The notes beneath the pieces were generated by a model. It was given only the letters and a program-made list of their open reading frames with translations. It was not told where the DNA came from and made no database searches. A stretch of DNA of 64,000 nt from Pseudomonas silvicola (lineage in GTDB: Bacteria > Pseudomonadota > Gammaproteobacteria > Pseudomonadales > Pseudomonadaceae): assembly GCF_026651855.1 (NCBI RefSeq), contig NZ_CP093280.1:350001-414000 (forward strand), in the 5' to 3' direction. Below, in pieces: positions 56,044-64,000 of this stretch. Positions within the stretch are counted from its first letter, which is position 1. The number at the start of each line of letters is the position of its first letter. Position numbers and translations under genes: made by a program.

Positions 56044-57093
56044 TTAATCGACCCCGACCGTCAGTTCGACCGTGGCCGGCCCGTCAAGCTTGTTCAGCGC
56101 ATCGGACACCCGCTGCGGATCCAGCAGGCGCAGGCAGTTGTAATGGCCGAAGCGGCAGGTGCGGTCAAAGCATGGGCTGCAATCCAGGCCCAGCCGTACC
56201 ACTTCCACCTGGTCGGCCAATGGCGGCGTGAAGCCTGGCGAAGTGGAGCCATACACAGCCACCAGTGGGCGGTTCAGGGCCGCGGCCACGTGCATGAGCC
56301 CGGAGTCGTTGGACACCACCGCGTCAGCGCAGGACATCAGGTCGATGGCCTCGGCCAGCGAGGTATCGCCGCTGAGGTTCACCGACTCCTCGCGCAGGCC
56401 AGGGATGAGCCGGCCGCGAATGGCCTCACCCACCGGGTGGTCCTTTTTCGAACCGAACAGCCATACCTGCCAGCCTTCGCGGATTTTCATCTCGGCGACC
56501 TTGGCGTAGTGCTCCGACGGCCAGCGCTTGGCCTCGCCGAACTCGGCCCCCGGGCAGAGCACCAGCACAGGGCGGTCCAGGGCCAGGCCGAACTTGGCCA
56601 GGGCCGCCTCGCGGCTGGCCGGGTCAATGCGCAGTTCCGGCCGCGGGTAAGGCTGGGGCAACGCGGCACCGGGCTCGAAAGCCAAGGCCATGAAGCGCTC
56701 GATCATCAGCGGGTACCGGGCCTTGTCCAGGCGCCGCACGTCATTGAGCAGGCCATAGCGAAACTCGCCACGCCAACCGGTGCGCTTGGGGATATCAGCG
56801 AAGAACGGCACCAGGGCCGACTTCAGCGAATTGGGCAGCAGGATCGCCTGATCGTACTGGCCCTTCAGGGACTTGCCGATCGTGCGCCGGGTGGCCAGCT
56901 CCAGCGCGCCATGGCCGAGCGGGAAGCTCAAGGCCTGGCGTACTTCGGGCATGCGCTCCAGGATCGGCCGGCTCCACTCGGGGGCCAGGACATCGATCAA
57001 GCAGTCGGGGTGGCGCACCTTGAGGCACTGGAACAGTGTCTGCGCCATCACCATGTCGCCAACCCAACTGGGTCCAATGATCAGAATTTTCAT
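56044..57093 (-). CDS. waaF: ADP-heptose:LPS heptosyltransferase II
   Basis: A 349-residue GT9 enzyme adding the second heptose. The N-terminus KILIIGPSWVGDMVMAQTLFQCLK and the C-terminal ADAVVSNDSGLMHVAAALNRPLVAVYGSTSPGFTPP are diagnostic. It is the first gene of the core operon. In P. aeruginosa ilvE lies between waaF and glnE, as I recall; here only 146 bases separate the two genes and hold no evident gene. Confidence 0.95.
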   Translation of the reverse strand: MKILIIGPSWVGDMVMAQTLFQCLKVRHPDCLIDVLAPEWSRPILERMPEVRQALSFPLGHGALELATRRTIGKSLKGQYDQAILLPNSLKSALVPFFADIPKRTGWRGEFRYGLLNDVRRLDKARYPLMIERFMALAFEPGAALPQPYPRPELRIDPASREAALAKFGLALDRPVLVLCPGAEFGEAKRWPSEHYAKVAEMKIREGWQVWLFGSKKDHPVGEAIRGRLIPGLREESVNLSGDTSLAEAIDLMSCADAVVSNDSGLMHVAAALNRPLVAVYGSTSPGFTPPLADQVEVVRLGLDCSPCFDRTCRFGHYNCLRLLDPQRVSDALNKLDGPATVELTVGVD

Positions 57094-57239
57094 GCTTTTT
57101 CCAGAAACGACCGAGGAGGCAGCAGGCCGTTGGTGTACAGCCTGGCCTCCCCGTCTTGTCTTTTGGTCAGGCGCGGTTTGACCGTACGCGCCCCTTGTCC
57201 GGCCGTTCGGGCTTCCCGCCCGCGATCAGCCCAGCTCCA

Positions 57240-60179
57240 TCAGCTCAAGCCCAACCAGGCCCAAATACGCAGCACTTCCCTGCGCTGGGCGACAAACTGA
57301 TCACCGGCGATCACCCCGGCCTGCTTCTGCAGGGCCTGGCGGTGAGCGGCCGAGCGGTAGGCCTTGTAGGCCTCGCGCAACAGGCTCGCATCATTGGCGG
57401 GCAGCAGCCCGGCCTGTTCGAGCCGTTCCAGAATGCGAATATTATCGGTGTATTCCAGTAACCCCGGATAATCCCTGGACCACGCCAGGGCCGCGTATTG
57501 CACCATAAATTCAATATCGACGATACCACCGGCGTCCTGCTTGATATCGAACGGCGCCCCGGCGTCGAAGGCATTGGGGCCCGTACCGGCCAACGTGGCC
57601 CGGGTCCCCAGGTTGTCACGCATCTTGGCGCGCATGTCGCTGACCTCGGCGCGCAGGGTGCCCAGGTCACGCTCGCAACCCAGCACCTGGGCGCGCACGC
57701 CCTCGAACGCACGGCCCAACGCCTTGCAGCCCACCAGCACGCGGGCACGCACCAGGGCCTGGTGTTCCCAGGTCCAGGCTTCGGTTTCCTGGTAGCGCCC
57801 GAAGGCATTCAGCGAACTGACCAGCAGGCCCGCCGCGCCCGAGGGCCGCAGGCGCATATCCACTTCATAGAGCTGGCCGGAGTTGGTCTGGGTGGTCAAC
57901 AAGTGAATGATGCGCTGACCCAGGCGGGTGAAAAACTGCGCGCCATCGATGGGCTTGGCGCCGTCAGTCTCGGCGCTGGGGTCGCCGTCATGGATGAACA
58001 CCAGGTCCAGGTCCGAGCCGTGGCCCAGTTCGATCCCGCCGACCTTGCCGTAACCGACGATGATGAAGCCTGGATCGCAGGGGCTGCCATCGGCGCGCTG
58101 GGGCATGCCATGGCGCGCCACGGTCTGGCGCCAGGCCAACATGAAGACTTCTTCAAGAATGGCTTCAGCCAGCCAGGTCAGGTAGTCGCTGACTTTCATC
58201 AACGGCAGGCTGCCGACGATTTCCGAGGCGGCTACCCGCAGGCTGTGAGCCAGCTTGAAATGGCGCAAGGCCTCCATCTGCTGTTCCAGGTCGTCCTCGG
58301 GGATGCGGGTCAGGCGCTCGCGCAGTTCTGCCACCAGTTCCGGGGCCAGAGGCGGGTTGAACAGCCGACCCTCGTTGAGCAGTTCGTCCAGCAACAGCGG
58401 GTAGCGTGCGATCTGCTCGGCGATCCAAGGGCTGGCGGCGCACAGGGTCAGCAGCCGGCGCAGGGCCCCCGGATTTTCGGTCAGCAGCACCAGGTACGCG
58501 GAGCGGCGGGCGACGGCCTCCACCAACGGCAGCACCCGTTCCAGCACCAGGTCGGGGTTGTCGTGCTCCACGGCCTGGGCCAGCAGGCGCGGAATGAAGG
58601 CATCCAGGCGCTCGCGCCCCAGGCGTTGCATGGCGCGCAACTGCGGGCTGGCGCGCAGGCCGGCCAGTTGCCGCAGGGCCTTGGCGGCGTCGCTGAAACC
58701 GGCGTCCTGCAGTTGCCGACACGCGGCGTCCTCATCCTGCGCGTCTTCCCACAGCGGCAGCCACTCACCGCCGACCACCACTTCACCTTCCTCGCCTTCT
58801 TCCTCGTCAGGGTCGGCGATGACCTGGCGGAAGTGCCAGTCCACCCGGCCGCGCCAATGCATCAGGCGCTCGTGGAAGGCGGCCCAATCCGCAAAGCCGA
58901 GCATGTAGGCGATGCGCGCCTGATCCAGCTCGCCGTCCGGCAGCATCTGGGTCTGACGGTCGGCGATGGCCTGAATGGCGTGCTCGGTGTAGCGCAGGAA
59001 TTCATAGCCGTCGCGCAGTTCAGCCACCACGGCGGGCGGCAGGTAGCCCTGGCCTTCCAGGGTGGCCAGCACTTTGAGCAATGGCCGTTGTTGCAGGCTC
59101 AGGTCGCGGCCACCGTGAATCAACTGGAAAGCCTGGGCGATGAACTCCACTTCGCGAATGCCACCTGCGCCCAGCTTGATGTTCTCGGCCATGCCCTTTC
59201 GCCGCACTTCCTGCTGGATCAACTGCTTCATGGTGCGCAGGGCTTCGATGGCGGAGAAGTCCAGGTAGCGCCGGTAAACGAAGGGCCGCAGCATGTCCAG
59301 CAGCTGCGCGCCGGCCTGCTGGTCGCCGGCCACCACCCGCGCCTTGATCATGGCGTAGCGCTCCCAGTCCCGCCCCTGGTCCTGGTAATACTGTTCCAGA
59401 GCATTGAAGCTCAGCACCAGGGCACCGGACGAACCGTAGGGCCGCAGGCGCATGTCGACGCGAAACACGAAGCCGTCGACGGTCACCGGGTCCAGCGCCT
59501 TGATCAGCCGCTGCCCCAGGCGGATGAAGAACTCCTGGTTATCCAGCGGGCGCTTGACGCCCTCGGTCTCGCCGCCTTCGGGGTAGGCGAAGATCAGGTC
59601 GATGTCCGAGGACAGGTTCAGTTCCACGGCGCCCAGCTTGCCCATGCCGAGGATGACCATCTGCTGCGCCTGGCCACTGCGACGGCCCACGGGGGTGCCG
59701 AACTGGTCGCAGTGACGTCTATACAACCATTTATATGCTTCATCTATTGAGGCGTCGGCCATGTCCGACAAATCCCGGCACGTTTGCACCAGATCGGCCT
59801 GGCGGGTCAGGTCGCGCCAGATGATGCGCACCTGCTGGCGTGCGCGTTGGCGGCGCAACTGGCGGCCCAGTTCGTCATCGCTGGTGGCGGCCTGCACGGC
59901 CGTGGCGATCTGCGCGCGAAGCTCGCCGGCGGCGAAGGGGCGGTCCAGTTCGCCGCTGGCCACCAGGTCCAGCAACAGGGCGGGCGCGGCGCTGGCCTGC
60001 TGGATGACGAAGTCACTGGCGGCGCACACGCGGTCGAACGCTTCCCAGGTGGTAGCGCTCCAGGTGGCCAGTTGATCTGCGCGGGAAAGTGTGGCGACCG
60101 CTGCCTCGAATGTCTGGCGATTGCGCGACGGCAGAGGGGCGAGAATGGCCGGCAATTGGCCCAGCGTTGGCAGGCTCAT
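57240..60179 (-). CDS. glnE: Bifunctional glutamine synthetase adenylyltransferase/deadenylylase
   Basis: A 979-residue enzyme that adds AMP to, or removes it from, glutamine synthetase in response to PII and glutamine. Two nucleotidyltransferase domains are visible: the N-terminal deadenylylase with LSSDIDLIFAY near residue 193, and the C-terminal adenylylase with HGSDLDLVFIHD near 723. A helical regulatory region lies between them. Length is normal. A short AT-rich patch at 59,715-59,755 encodes the conserved IDEAYKWLYRRHCDQ and is not an insertion. Confidence 0.96.
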   Translation of the reverse strand: MSLPTLGQLPAILAPLPSRNRQTFEAAVATLSRADQLATWSATTWEAFDRVCAASDFVIQQASAAPALLLDLVASGELDRPFAAGELRAQIATAVQAATSDDELGRQLRRQRARQQVRIIWRDLTRQADLVQTCRDLSDMADASIDEAYKWLYRRHCDQFGTPVGRRSGQAQQMVILGMGKLGAVELNLSSDIDLIFAYPEGGETEGVKRPLDNQEFFIRLGQRLIKALDPVTVDGFVFRVDMRLRPYGSSGALVLSFNALEQYYQDQGRDWERYAMIKARVVAGDQQAGAQLLDMLRPFVYRRYLDFSAIEALRTMKQLIQQEVRRKGMAENIKLGAGGIREVEFIAQAFQLIHGGRDLSLQQRPLLKVLATLEGQGYLPPAVVAELRDGYEFLRYTEHAIQAIADRQTQMLPDGELDQARIAYMLGFADWAAFHERLMHWRGRVDWHFRQVIADPDEEEGEEGEVVVGGEWLPLWEDAQDEDAACRQLQDAGFSDAAKALRQLAGLRASPQLRAMQRLGRERLDAFIPRLLAQAVEHDNPDLVLERVLPLVEAVARRSAYLVLLTENPGALRRLLTLCAASPWIAEQIARYPLLLDELLNEGRLFNPPLAPELVAELRERLTRIPEDDLEQQMEALRHFKLAHSLRVAASEIVGSLPLMKVSDYLTWLAEAILEEVFMLAWRQTVARHGMPQRADGSPCDPGFIIVGYGKVGGIELGHGSDLDLVFIHDGDPSAETDGAKPIDGAQFFTRLGQRIIHLLTTQTNSGQLYEVDMRLRPSGAAGLLVSSLNAFGRYQETEAWTWEHQALVRARVLVGCKALGRAFEGVRAQVLGCERDLGTLRAEVSDMRAKMRDNLGTRATLAGTGPNAFDAGAPFDIKQDAGGIVDIEFMVQYAALAWSRDYPGLLEYTDNIRILERLEQAGLLPANDASLLREAYKAYRSAAHRQALQKQAGVIAGDQFVAQRREVLRIWAWLGLS

Positions 60180-60333
60180 GGTCTATCCTTGATCGGCGTG
60201 CGAAGGGAGGTGTACGACCCCGGGCGAACGATTCGCGCCGGTTGGACTGTCATACAAAAGTTATAAATAGCTGAAAACAAACATTTCTTGGCAGAAAACA
60301 TCGCACGCAACCTGTCTAGGAATTATTTTTAAC

Positions 60334-60362
60334 CCACGTTAACGATTTTTCTCACAACGTGG
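60334..60362. repeat. Inverted repeat CCACGTT / AACGTGG upstream of aceE
   Basis: A perfect 7-bp inverted repeat (60334-60340 with 60356-60362) has 15 bases between the arms. It lies between the divergent glnE and aceE genes in an AT-rich stretch. It may be an operator or a chance dyad. Confidence 0.4.
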
Positions 60363-60385
60363 CAGGTGGCCAAGAGCCCTCTGCC

Positions 60386-60400
60386 TGTAGTTTTACTACG
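60386..60400. promoter_or_regulatory. Palindromic operator site 1 upstream of aceE
   Basis: TGTAGT-ttt-ACTACG is a near-perfect palindrome (one mismatch at the end). The core TAGTNNNACTA fits TNGTNNNACNA, the consensus I recall for FadR-subfamily GntR regulators, the group that includes PdhR. The regulator is inferred, not identified. With site 2, the dyad at 60334 and AT-rich promoter-like sequence, it accounts for the 382-base glnE-aceE intergenic region. Confidence 0.55.
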
Positions 60401-60437
60401 ATGGTCGTAATGTCAACGCATGAAATGACAAACGATT

Positions 60438-60452
60438 TGTAGTAAAACTACA
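60438..60452. promoter_or_regulatory. Palindromic operator site 2 upstream of aceE
   Basis: TGTAGT-aaa-ACTACA is a perfect 15-base palindrome. Its centre is 52 bases from that of site 1, about five helical turns, so two dimers could bind on the same face of the DNA. It lies about 110 bases before the aceE ATG. Confidence 0.6.
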
Positions 60453-60561
60453 CGACGCCGGCACAACCCCTCCGGTAATCCAAGAATTCATATCGTCTGC
60501 CCACAAGGCCGTCGCAAACTCAGGCTTCGATTCTGGAAGCCTTTCCGCCCTGGAGCAAGCC

Positions 60562-63207
60562 ATGCAAGACCTCGATCCCGTCGAAACCCAGGAATGGCTG
60601 GACGCCCTGGAGTCGGTTCTCGACAAAGAAGGCGAAGACCGCGCTCACTACCTGATGACTCGCATGGGCGAGTTGGCCACCCGCAGTGGTTCGCAACTCC
60701 CCTACGCAATCACCACGCCATACCGCAATACCATCCCCGTCACCCACGAAGCACGCATGCCTGGCGACCTGTTCATGGAACGCCGCATTCGCTCGCTGGT
60801 GCGCTGGAACGCCATGGCGATGGTAATGCGCACGAACCTGAAGGACTCGGACCTGGGCGGTCACATCTCCAGCTTCGCCTCCAGTGCCACCCTGTATGAC
60901 ATCGGCTTCAACTACTTCTTCCAGGCCCCGACCGACGAACACGGCGGCGACCTGATCTACTTCCAGGGCCACACCTCGCCAGGCGTCTACGCCCGCGCCT
61001 TCATGGAAGGCCGCATCAGCGAAGAGCAGATGAACAACTTCCGCCAGGAAGTCGACGGCCAGGGCCTGTCGTCCTACCCGCACCCTTGGCTGATGCCTGA
61101 CTTCTGGCAGTTCCCGACCGTATCCATGGGTCTGGGCCCGATCCAGGCCATCTACCAGGCACGCTTCATGAAGTACCTGGAAGCCCGTGGTTTCATCCCG
61201 GAAGGCAAGCAGAAAGTCTGGTGCTTCCTGGGCGACGGCGAGTGCGACGAACCCGAATCCCTGGGCGCCATCTCCCTGGCCGGCCGCGAGAAGCTGGACA
61301 ACCTGATCTTCGTCATCAACTGCAACCTGCAGCGCCTCGACGGCCCGGTTCGCGGCAATGGCAAGATCATCCAGGAACTGGAAGGCGTATTCCGCGGCGC
61401 CCAGTGGAACGTCACCAAAGTCATCTGGGGCCGTTTCTGGGACCCACTGCTGGCCAAGGACGTCGACGGTATCCTGCAACGTCGCATGGACGAAGTCATC
61501 GACGGCGAGTACCAGAACTACAAGGCCAAAGACGGCGCGTTCGTGCGCGAGCACTTCTTCAACACGCCTGAACTCAAGGCGATGGTCGCCGACCTGTCCG
61601 ACGACGAGATCTGGAAACTCAACCGTGGCGGCCACGACCCGTACAAGGTCTACGCGGCGTACCACGACGCGGTCAACCACAAAGAACAGCCAACCGTCAT
61701 CCTGGCCAAGACCATCAAGGGTTATGGCACCGGTGCTGGCGAGGCCAAGAACACCGCGCACAACACCAAGAAAGTCGACGTCGACAGCCTGAAGCTGTTC
61801 CGCGACCGCTTCGATATCCCGGTCAAGGACGAAGAGCTGGAGAACCTGCCGTTCTTCAAGCCAGAGCCAAACAGCGCCGAAGCCCGCTACCTGAGCGAGC
61901 GCCGTGCCGCACTGGGCGGTTTCGTGCCACAGCGCCGCGCCCAGAGCTTCAGCGTGCCTACCCCGTCGCTCGATACCCTGAAGGCTATCCTGGACGGTTC
62001 GGGCGACCGCGAAATCTCCACCACCATGGCTTTCGTGCGCATCCTGGCGCAATTGGTCAAGGACAAGGAAATCGGCCCGCGCATCGTTCCGATCATTCCG
62101 GACGAAGCCCGTACCTTCGGTATGGAAGGCATGTTCCGTCAGTTGGGCATCTACTCCTCCGTTGGCCAGCTCTACGAGCCAGTCGATAAAGACCAGGTGA
62201 TGTTCTACAAGGAAGACAAGAAGGGCCAGATCCTCGAAGAAGGCATCAACGAAGCGGGCGCCATGAGCTCGTTCATCGCTGCCGGTACTTCGTACTCCAG
62301 CCACAACCAGCCGATGCTGCCGTTCTACATCTTCTACTCGATGTTCGGCTTCCAGCGTATCGGCGACCTGGCCTGGGCCGCTGGCGACAGCCGTACCCGT
62401 GGCTTCCTGATCGGCGGCACCGCCGGCCGCACCACCCTGAACGGTGAAGGCCTGCAGCACGAAGACGGTCACAGCCACATCCTGGCTGCCACCATCCCGA
62501 ACTGCCGCACCTTTGATCCGACCTACGGCTACGAGCTGGCGGTGATCATTCAGGACGGCATGAAGAAGATGACCGAAGAGCAGCAGGACGTCTTCTACTA
62601 CATCACCGTGATGAACGAGTCCTACCAGCAGCCCGCCATGCCAGCCGGTGTCGAGGAAGGCATCGTCAAGGGCATGTACCTGCTTGAAGAAGACAAGAAG
62701 GAAGCGGCCCACCACGTGCAACTGCTGGGTTCGGGCACCATCCTGCGCGAAGTCCGCGAAGCGGCGAAGATCCTGCGCGAGCAGTTCAACGTCGGCGCCG
62801 ACGTATGGAGCGTCACCAGCTTCAACGAACTGCGTCGCGACGGCCTGGCCGCCGAGCGCTTCAACCGCCTGCACCCAGGCCAGAAGCCACGCGCCACTTA
62901 CGTTGAAGAGTGCCTGACTGGCCGTAAAGGCCCGGTCATTGCCTCCACCGACTACATGAAGCTGTTCGCCGAGCAGATCCGTCAGTGGGTTCCTTCCAAG
63001 GAATTCAAAGTCCTGGGCACCGATGGCTTCGGTCGCAGCGACAGCCGCAAGAAGCTGCGTCACTTCTTCGAAGTCGACCGCCACTTCGTCGTGCTGGCTG
63101 CCCTGGAAGCCTTGGCTGATCGTGGCGACATCGAACCTAAAGTGGTGGCTGAGGCCATCGTCAAGTTCGGTATCGACCCCGACAAACGCAACCCACTGGA
63201 CTGCTGA
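60562..63207 (+). CDS. aceE: Pyruvate dehydrogenase E1 component, homodimeric type
   Basis: An 881-residue thiamine-diphosphate enzyme that decarboxylates pyruvate and transfers the acetyl group to the lipoyl domains of AceF. The ThDP motif begins [10 protein letters not shown] (residues about 228-237) and runs through the Asn-containing [15 protein letters not shown]. Conserved segments [22 protein letters not shown] and [14 protein letters not shown] follow. Length fits the homodimeric AceE type. GGAG precedes the ATG. AceF starts 11 bases after its stop, so they form an operon. Confidence 0.98.
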   Translation: MQDLDPVETQEWLDALESVLDKEGEDRAHYLMTRMGELATRSGSQLPYAITTPYRNTIPVTHEARMPGDLFMERRIRSLVRWNAMAMVMRTNLKDSDLGGHISSFASSATLYDIGFNYFFQAPTDEHGGDLIYFQGHTSPGVYARAFMEGRISEEQMNNFRQEVDGQGLSSYPHPWLMPDFWQFPTVSMGLGPIQAIYQARFMKYLEARGFIPEGKQKVWCFLGDGECDEPESLGAISLAGREKLDNLIFVINCNLQRLDGPVRGNGKIIQELEGVFRGAQWNVTKVIWGRFWDPLLAKDVDGILQRRMDEVIDGEYQNYKAKDGAFVREHFFNTPELKAMVADLSDDEIWKLNRGGHDPYKVYAAYHDAVNHKEQPTVILAKTIKGYGTGAGEAKNTAHNTKKVDVDSLKLFRDRFDIPVKDEELENLPFFKPEPNSAEARYLSERRAALGGFVPQRRAQSFSVPTPSLDTLKAILDGSGDREISTTMAFVRILAQLVKDKEIGPRIVPIIPDEARTFGMEGMFRQLGIYSSVGQLYEPVDKDQVMFYKEDKKGQILEEGINEAGAMSSFIAAGTSYSSHNQPMLPFYIFYSMFGFQRIGDLAWAAGDSRTRGFLIGGTAGRTTLNGEGLQHEDGHSHILAATIPNCRTFDPTYGYELAVIIQDGMKKMTEEQQDVFYYITVMNESYQQPAMPAGVEEGIVKGMYLLEEDKKEAAHHVQLLGSGTILREVREAAKILREQFNVGADVWSVTSFNELRRDGLAAERFNRLHPGQKPRATYVEECLTGRKGPVIASTDYMKLFAEQIRQWVPSKEFKVLGTDGFGRSDSRKKLRHFFEVDRHFVVLAALEALADRGDIEPKVVAEAIVKFGIDPDKRNPLDC

Positions 63208-63218
63208 GGAGAATTTTT

Positions 63219-64000
63219 GTGAGCGAACTCATTCGCGTACCTGACATCGGCAGCGGTGAAGGTGAAGTAATCGAACTGCTGGTCAAGGTTGGCGACCGCA
63301 TCGAAGCCGACCAGAGCTTGCTGACCCTGGAGTCGGACAAGGCGAGCATGGAAATTCCTGCTCCCAAGGCTGGCGTGGTCAAGGCCATCAAGGTCAAGCT
63401 GGGCGACCGCCTGAAAGAAGGTGACGAAGTCCTGGAGCTGGAAGTCGAGGGCGCAGCCGCTGCGCCCGCGGCGGCCGCACCGGCTGCCGCCGCACCGAAG
63501 GCCGAAGAAAAGCCTGCACCTGCCGCTGCCCCGGCCGCCGCGCCTGCCGCTGCCGCTGCCAGCCAGAACGTCAACGTTCCGGACATCGGCTCGTCGGGCA
63601 AGGCGCAGATCATCGAGCTGTCGGTCAAGGTCGGCGACACCGTCGAAGTCGATCAGTCGCTGATCACCCTGGAATCGGACAAGGCCAGCATGGAGATTCC
63701 CTCTCCTGCCGCTGGCGTGGTCGAGAGCATCAGCGTCAAGTTGAACGATGAAGTGGGTACCGGCGACCTGATCCTGGTGCTGAAAGTCGCGGGCGCCGCC
63801 CCGGCTGCTGCACCGGCCCAGGCTGCTGCACCTGCTGCTGCCGCGCCGGCACCTGCCGCTGCCCCGGCCCCCGCCGCCGCACCTGCCGCGCCAAGCGTGC
63901 AGGACATCCACGTGCCGGACATCGGTTCGTCGGGCAAGGCCAAGATCATCGAGCTGTCGGTCAAGGTCGGCGATAGCGTCGACGTCGATCAATCGCTGAT
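63219..64000 (+). CDS. aceF: Dihydrolipoamide acetyltransferase, E2 of pyruvate dehydrogenase (3' end outside window)
   Basis: The visible 260 residues hold two complete lipoyl domains and the start of a third, linked by long Ala/Pro-rich hinges. Lipoylation lysines are Lys41 and Lys155, each in [10 protein letters not shown]. The peripheral-subunit-binding and catalytic domains are beyond the window. The start is GTG at 63219 with GAGGAGAA upstream. The three near-identical lipoyl modules and hinges are also similar at DNA level and could recombine. Confidence 0.97.
   Translation, partial: MSELIRVPDIGSGEGEVIELLVKVGDRIEADQSLLTLESDKASMEIPAPKAGVVKAIKVKLGDRLKEGDEVLELEVEGAAAAPAAAAPAAAAPKAEEKPAPAAAPAAAPAAAAASQNVNVPDIGSSGKAQIIELSVKVGDTVEVDQSLITLESDKASMEIPSPAAGVVESISVKLNDEVGTGDLILVLKVAGAAPAAAPAQAAAPAAAAPAPAAAPAPAAAPAAPSVQDIHVPDIGSSGKAKIIELSVKVGDSVDVDQSL

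Noticed and set aside
57094-57239. Possible ilvE remnant on the minus strand between waaF and glnE
   Set aside because: A short open stretch can be translated there, but it does not resemble any part of a branched-chain aminotransferase.
59715-59755. AT-rich patch in glnE that looked like an insertion or frameshift
   Set aside because: The frame is continuous and encodes the conserved segment IDEAYKWLYRRHCDQ; total protein length is normal.
63219-64000. Repeated [10 protein letters not shown] blocks in aceF considered as a duplication error
   Set aside because: Multiple lipoyl domains with Ala/Pro hinges are the normal architecture of AceF.

Overview
The window looks like chromosomal DNA of a Pseudomonas, most likely of the P. 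putida / P. fluorescens lineage. It is GC-rich, the proteins read as typical Pseudomonas homologues, and the gene order parE-yqiA-cpdA ... thiC-tolC-waaA ... hldE-msbA ... waaL-ssg-dnpA-mig-14-wapH-carbamoyltransferase ... waaP-waaG-waaC-waaF-glnE-aceE-aceF follows, as far as I remember it, the P. aeruginosa PAO1 region around PA4967-PA5016. No rRNA, tRNA, CRISPR array, transposase or phage gene was seen.

Layout. 1-6.3 kb (minus): a housekeeping operon (nudF, a DUF1249 gene, cpdA, yqiA, parE and a truncated periplasmic esterase-like gene), interrupted between cpdA and yqiA by a RelE/ParE-type toxin-antitoxin pair with its own dyad operator. 6.5-12.4 kb: a lipoprotein, a thiamine block (TPP riboswitch, thiC, cytX) and tolC. 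12.4-18.2 kb: waaA, a LysR regulator divergent from an SMR exporter, and three plus-strand genes (FAD oxidoreductase, aldo/keto reductase, a conserved unknown). 18.4-33.2 kb: the first part of the LPS core locus: hldE, a cysC-sulfotransferase pair, msbA, a small kinase-like gene, glycosyltransferases, the WaaL-type ligase, and a tightly overlapping operon carbamoyltransferase-wapH-mig-14-dnpA-ssg. 33.2-50.1 kb: an accessory block of surface or secreted proteins (TonB-dependent receptor, two large Ig-like repeat proteins, two paralogous autotransporters, one DUF6543 'dermonecrotic toxin domain' protein). 50.1-57.1 kb: the second LPS core operon, waaF-waaC-waaG-waaP plus three further sugar-kinase-fold genes, almost all overlapping by 1-4 bases. 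57.2-64 kb: glnE, and the pyruvate dehydrogenase operon aceE-aceF (aceF cut by the window end) behind a promoter region with two copies of a 15-bp palindrome.

How the genes work together. HldE makes the ADP-heptose precursor; WaaA, WaaC, WaaF and WaaG build the Kdo-heptose-hexose core; WaaP and its neighbours phosphorylate it; the NodU-type enzyme carbamoylates it; WapH and other transferases extend it; MsbA flips lipid A-core; WaaL ligates O-antigen. A PAPS-making CysC placed next to a PAPS-dependent sulfotransferase suggests sulfation of a surface glycan.

The most striking observation is in msbA. A 786-bp segment is tandemly duplicated in frame, adding 262 residues to a gene that would otherwise encode a normal 600-residue MsbA. 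The two copies differ by only two bases that I could find, both synonymous. Other points worth a second look are the sulfotransferase-cysC pair, the surface-protein island inside the LPS locus, a shared 18-20 bp dyad upstream of both Ig-like genes, and the paired operators in front of aceE.
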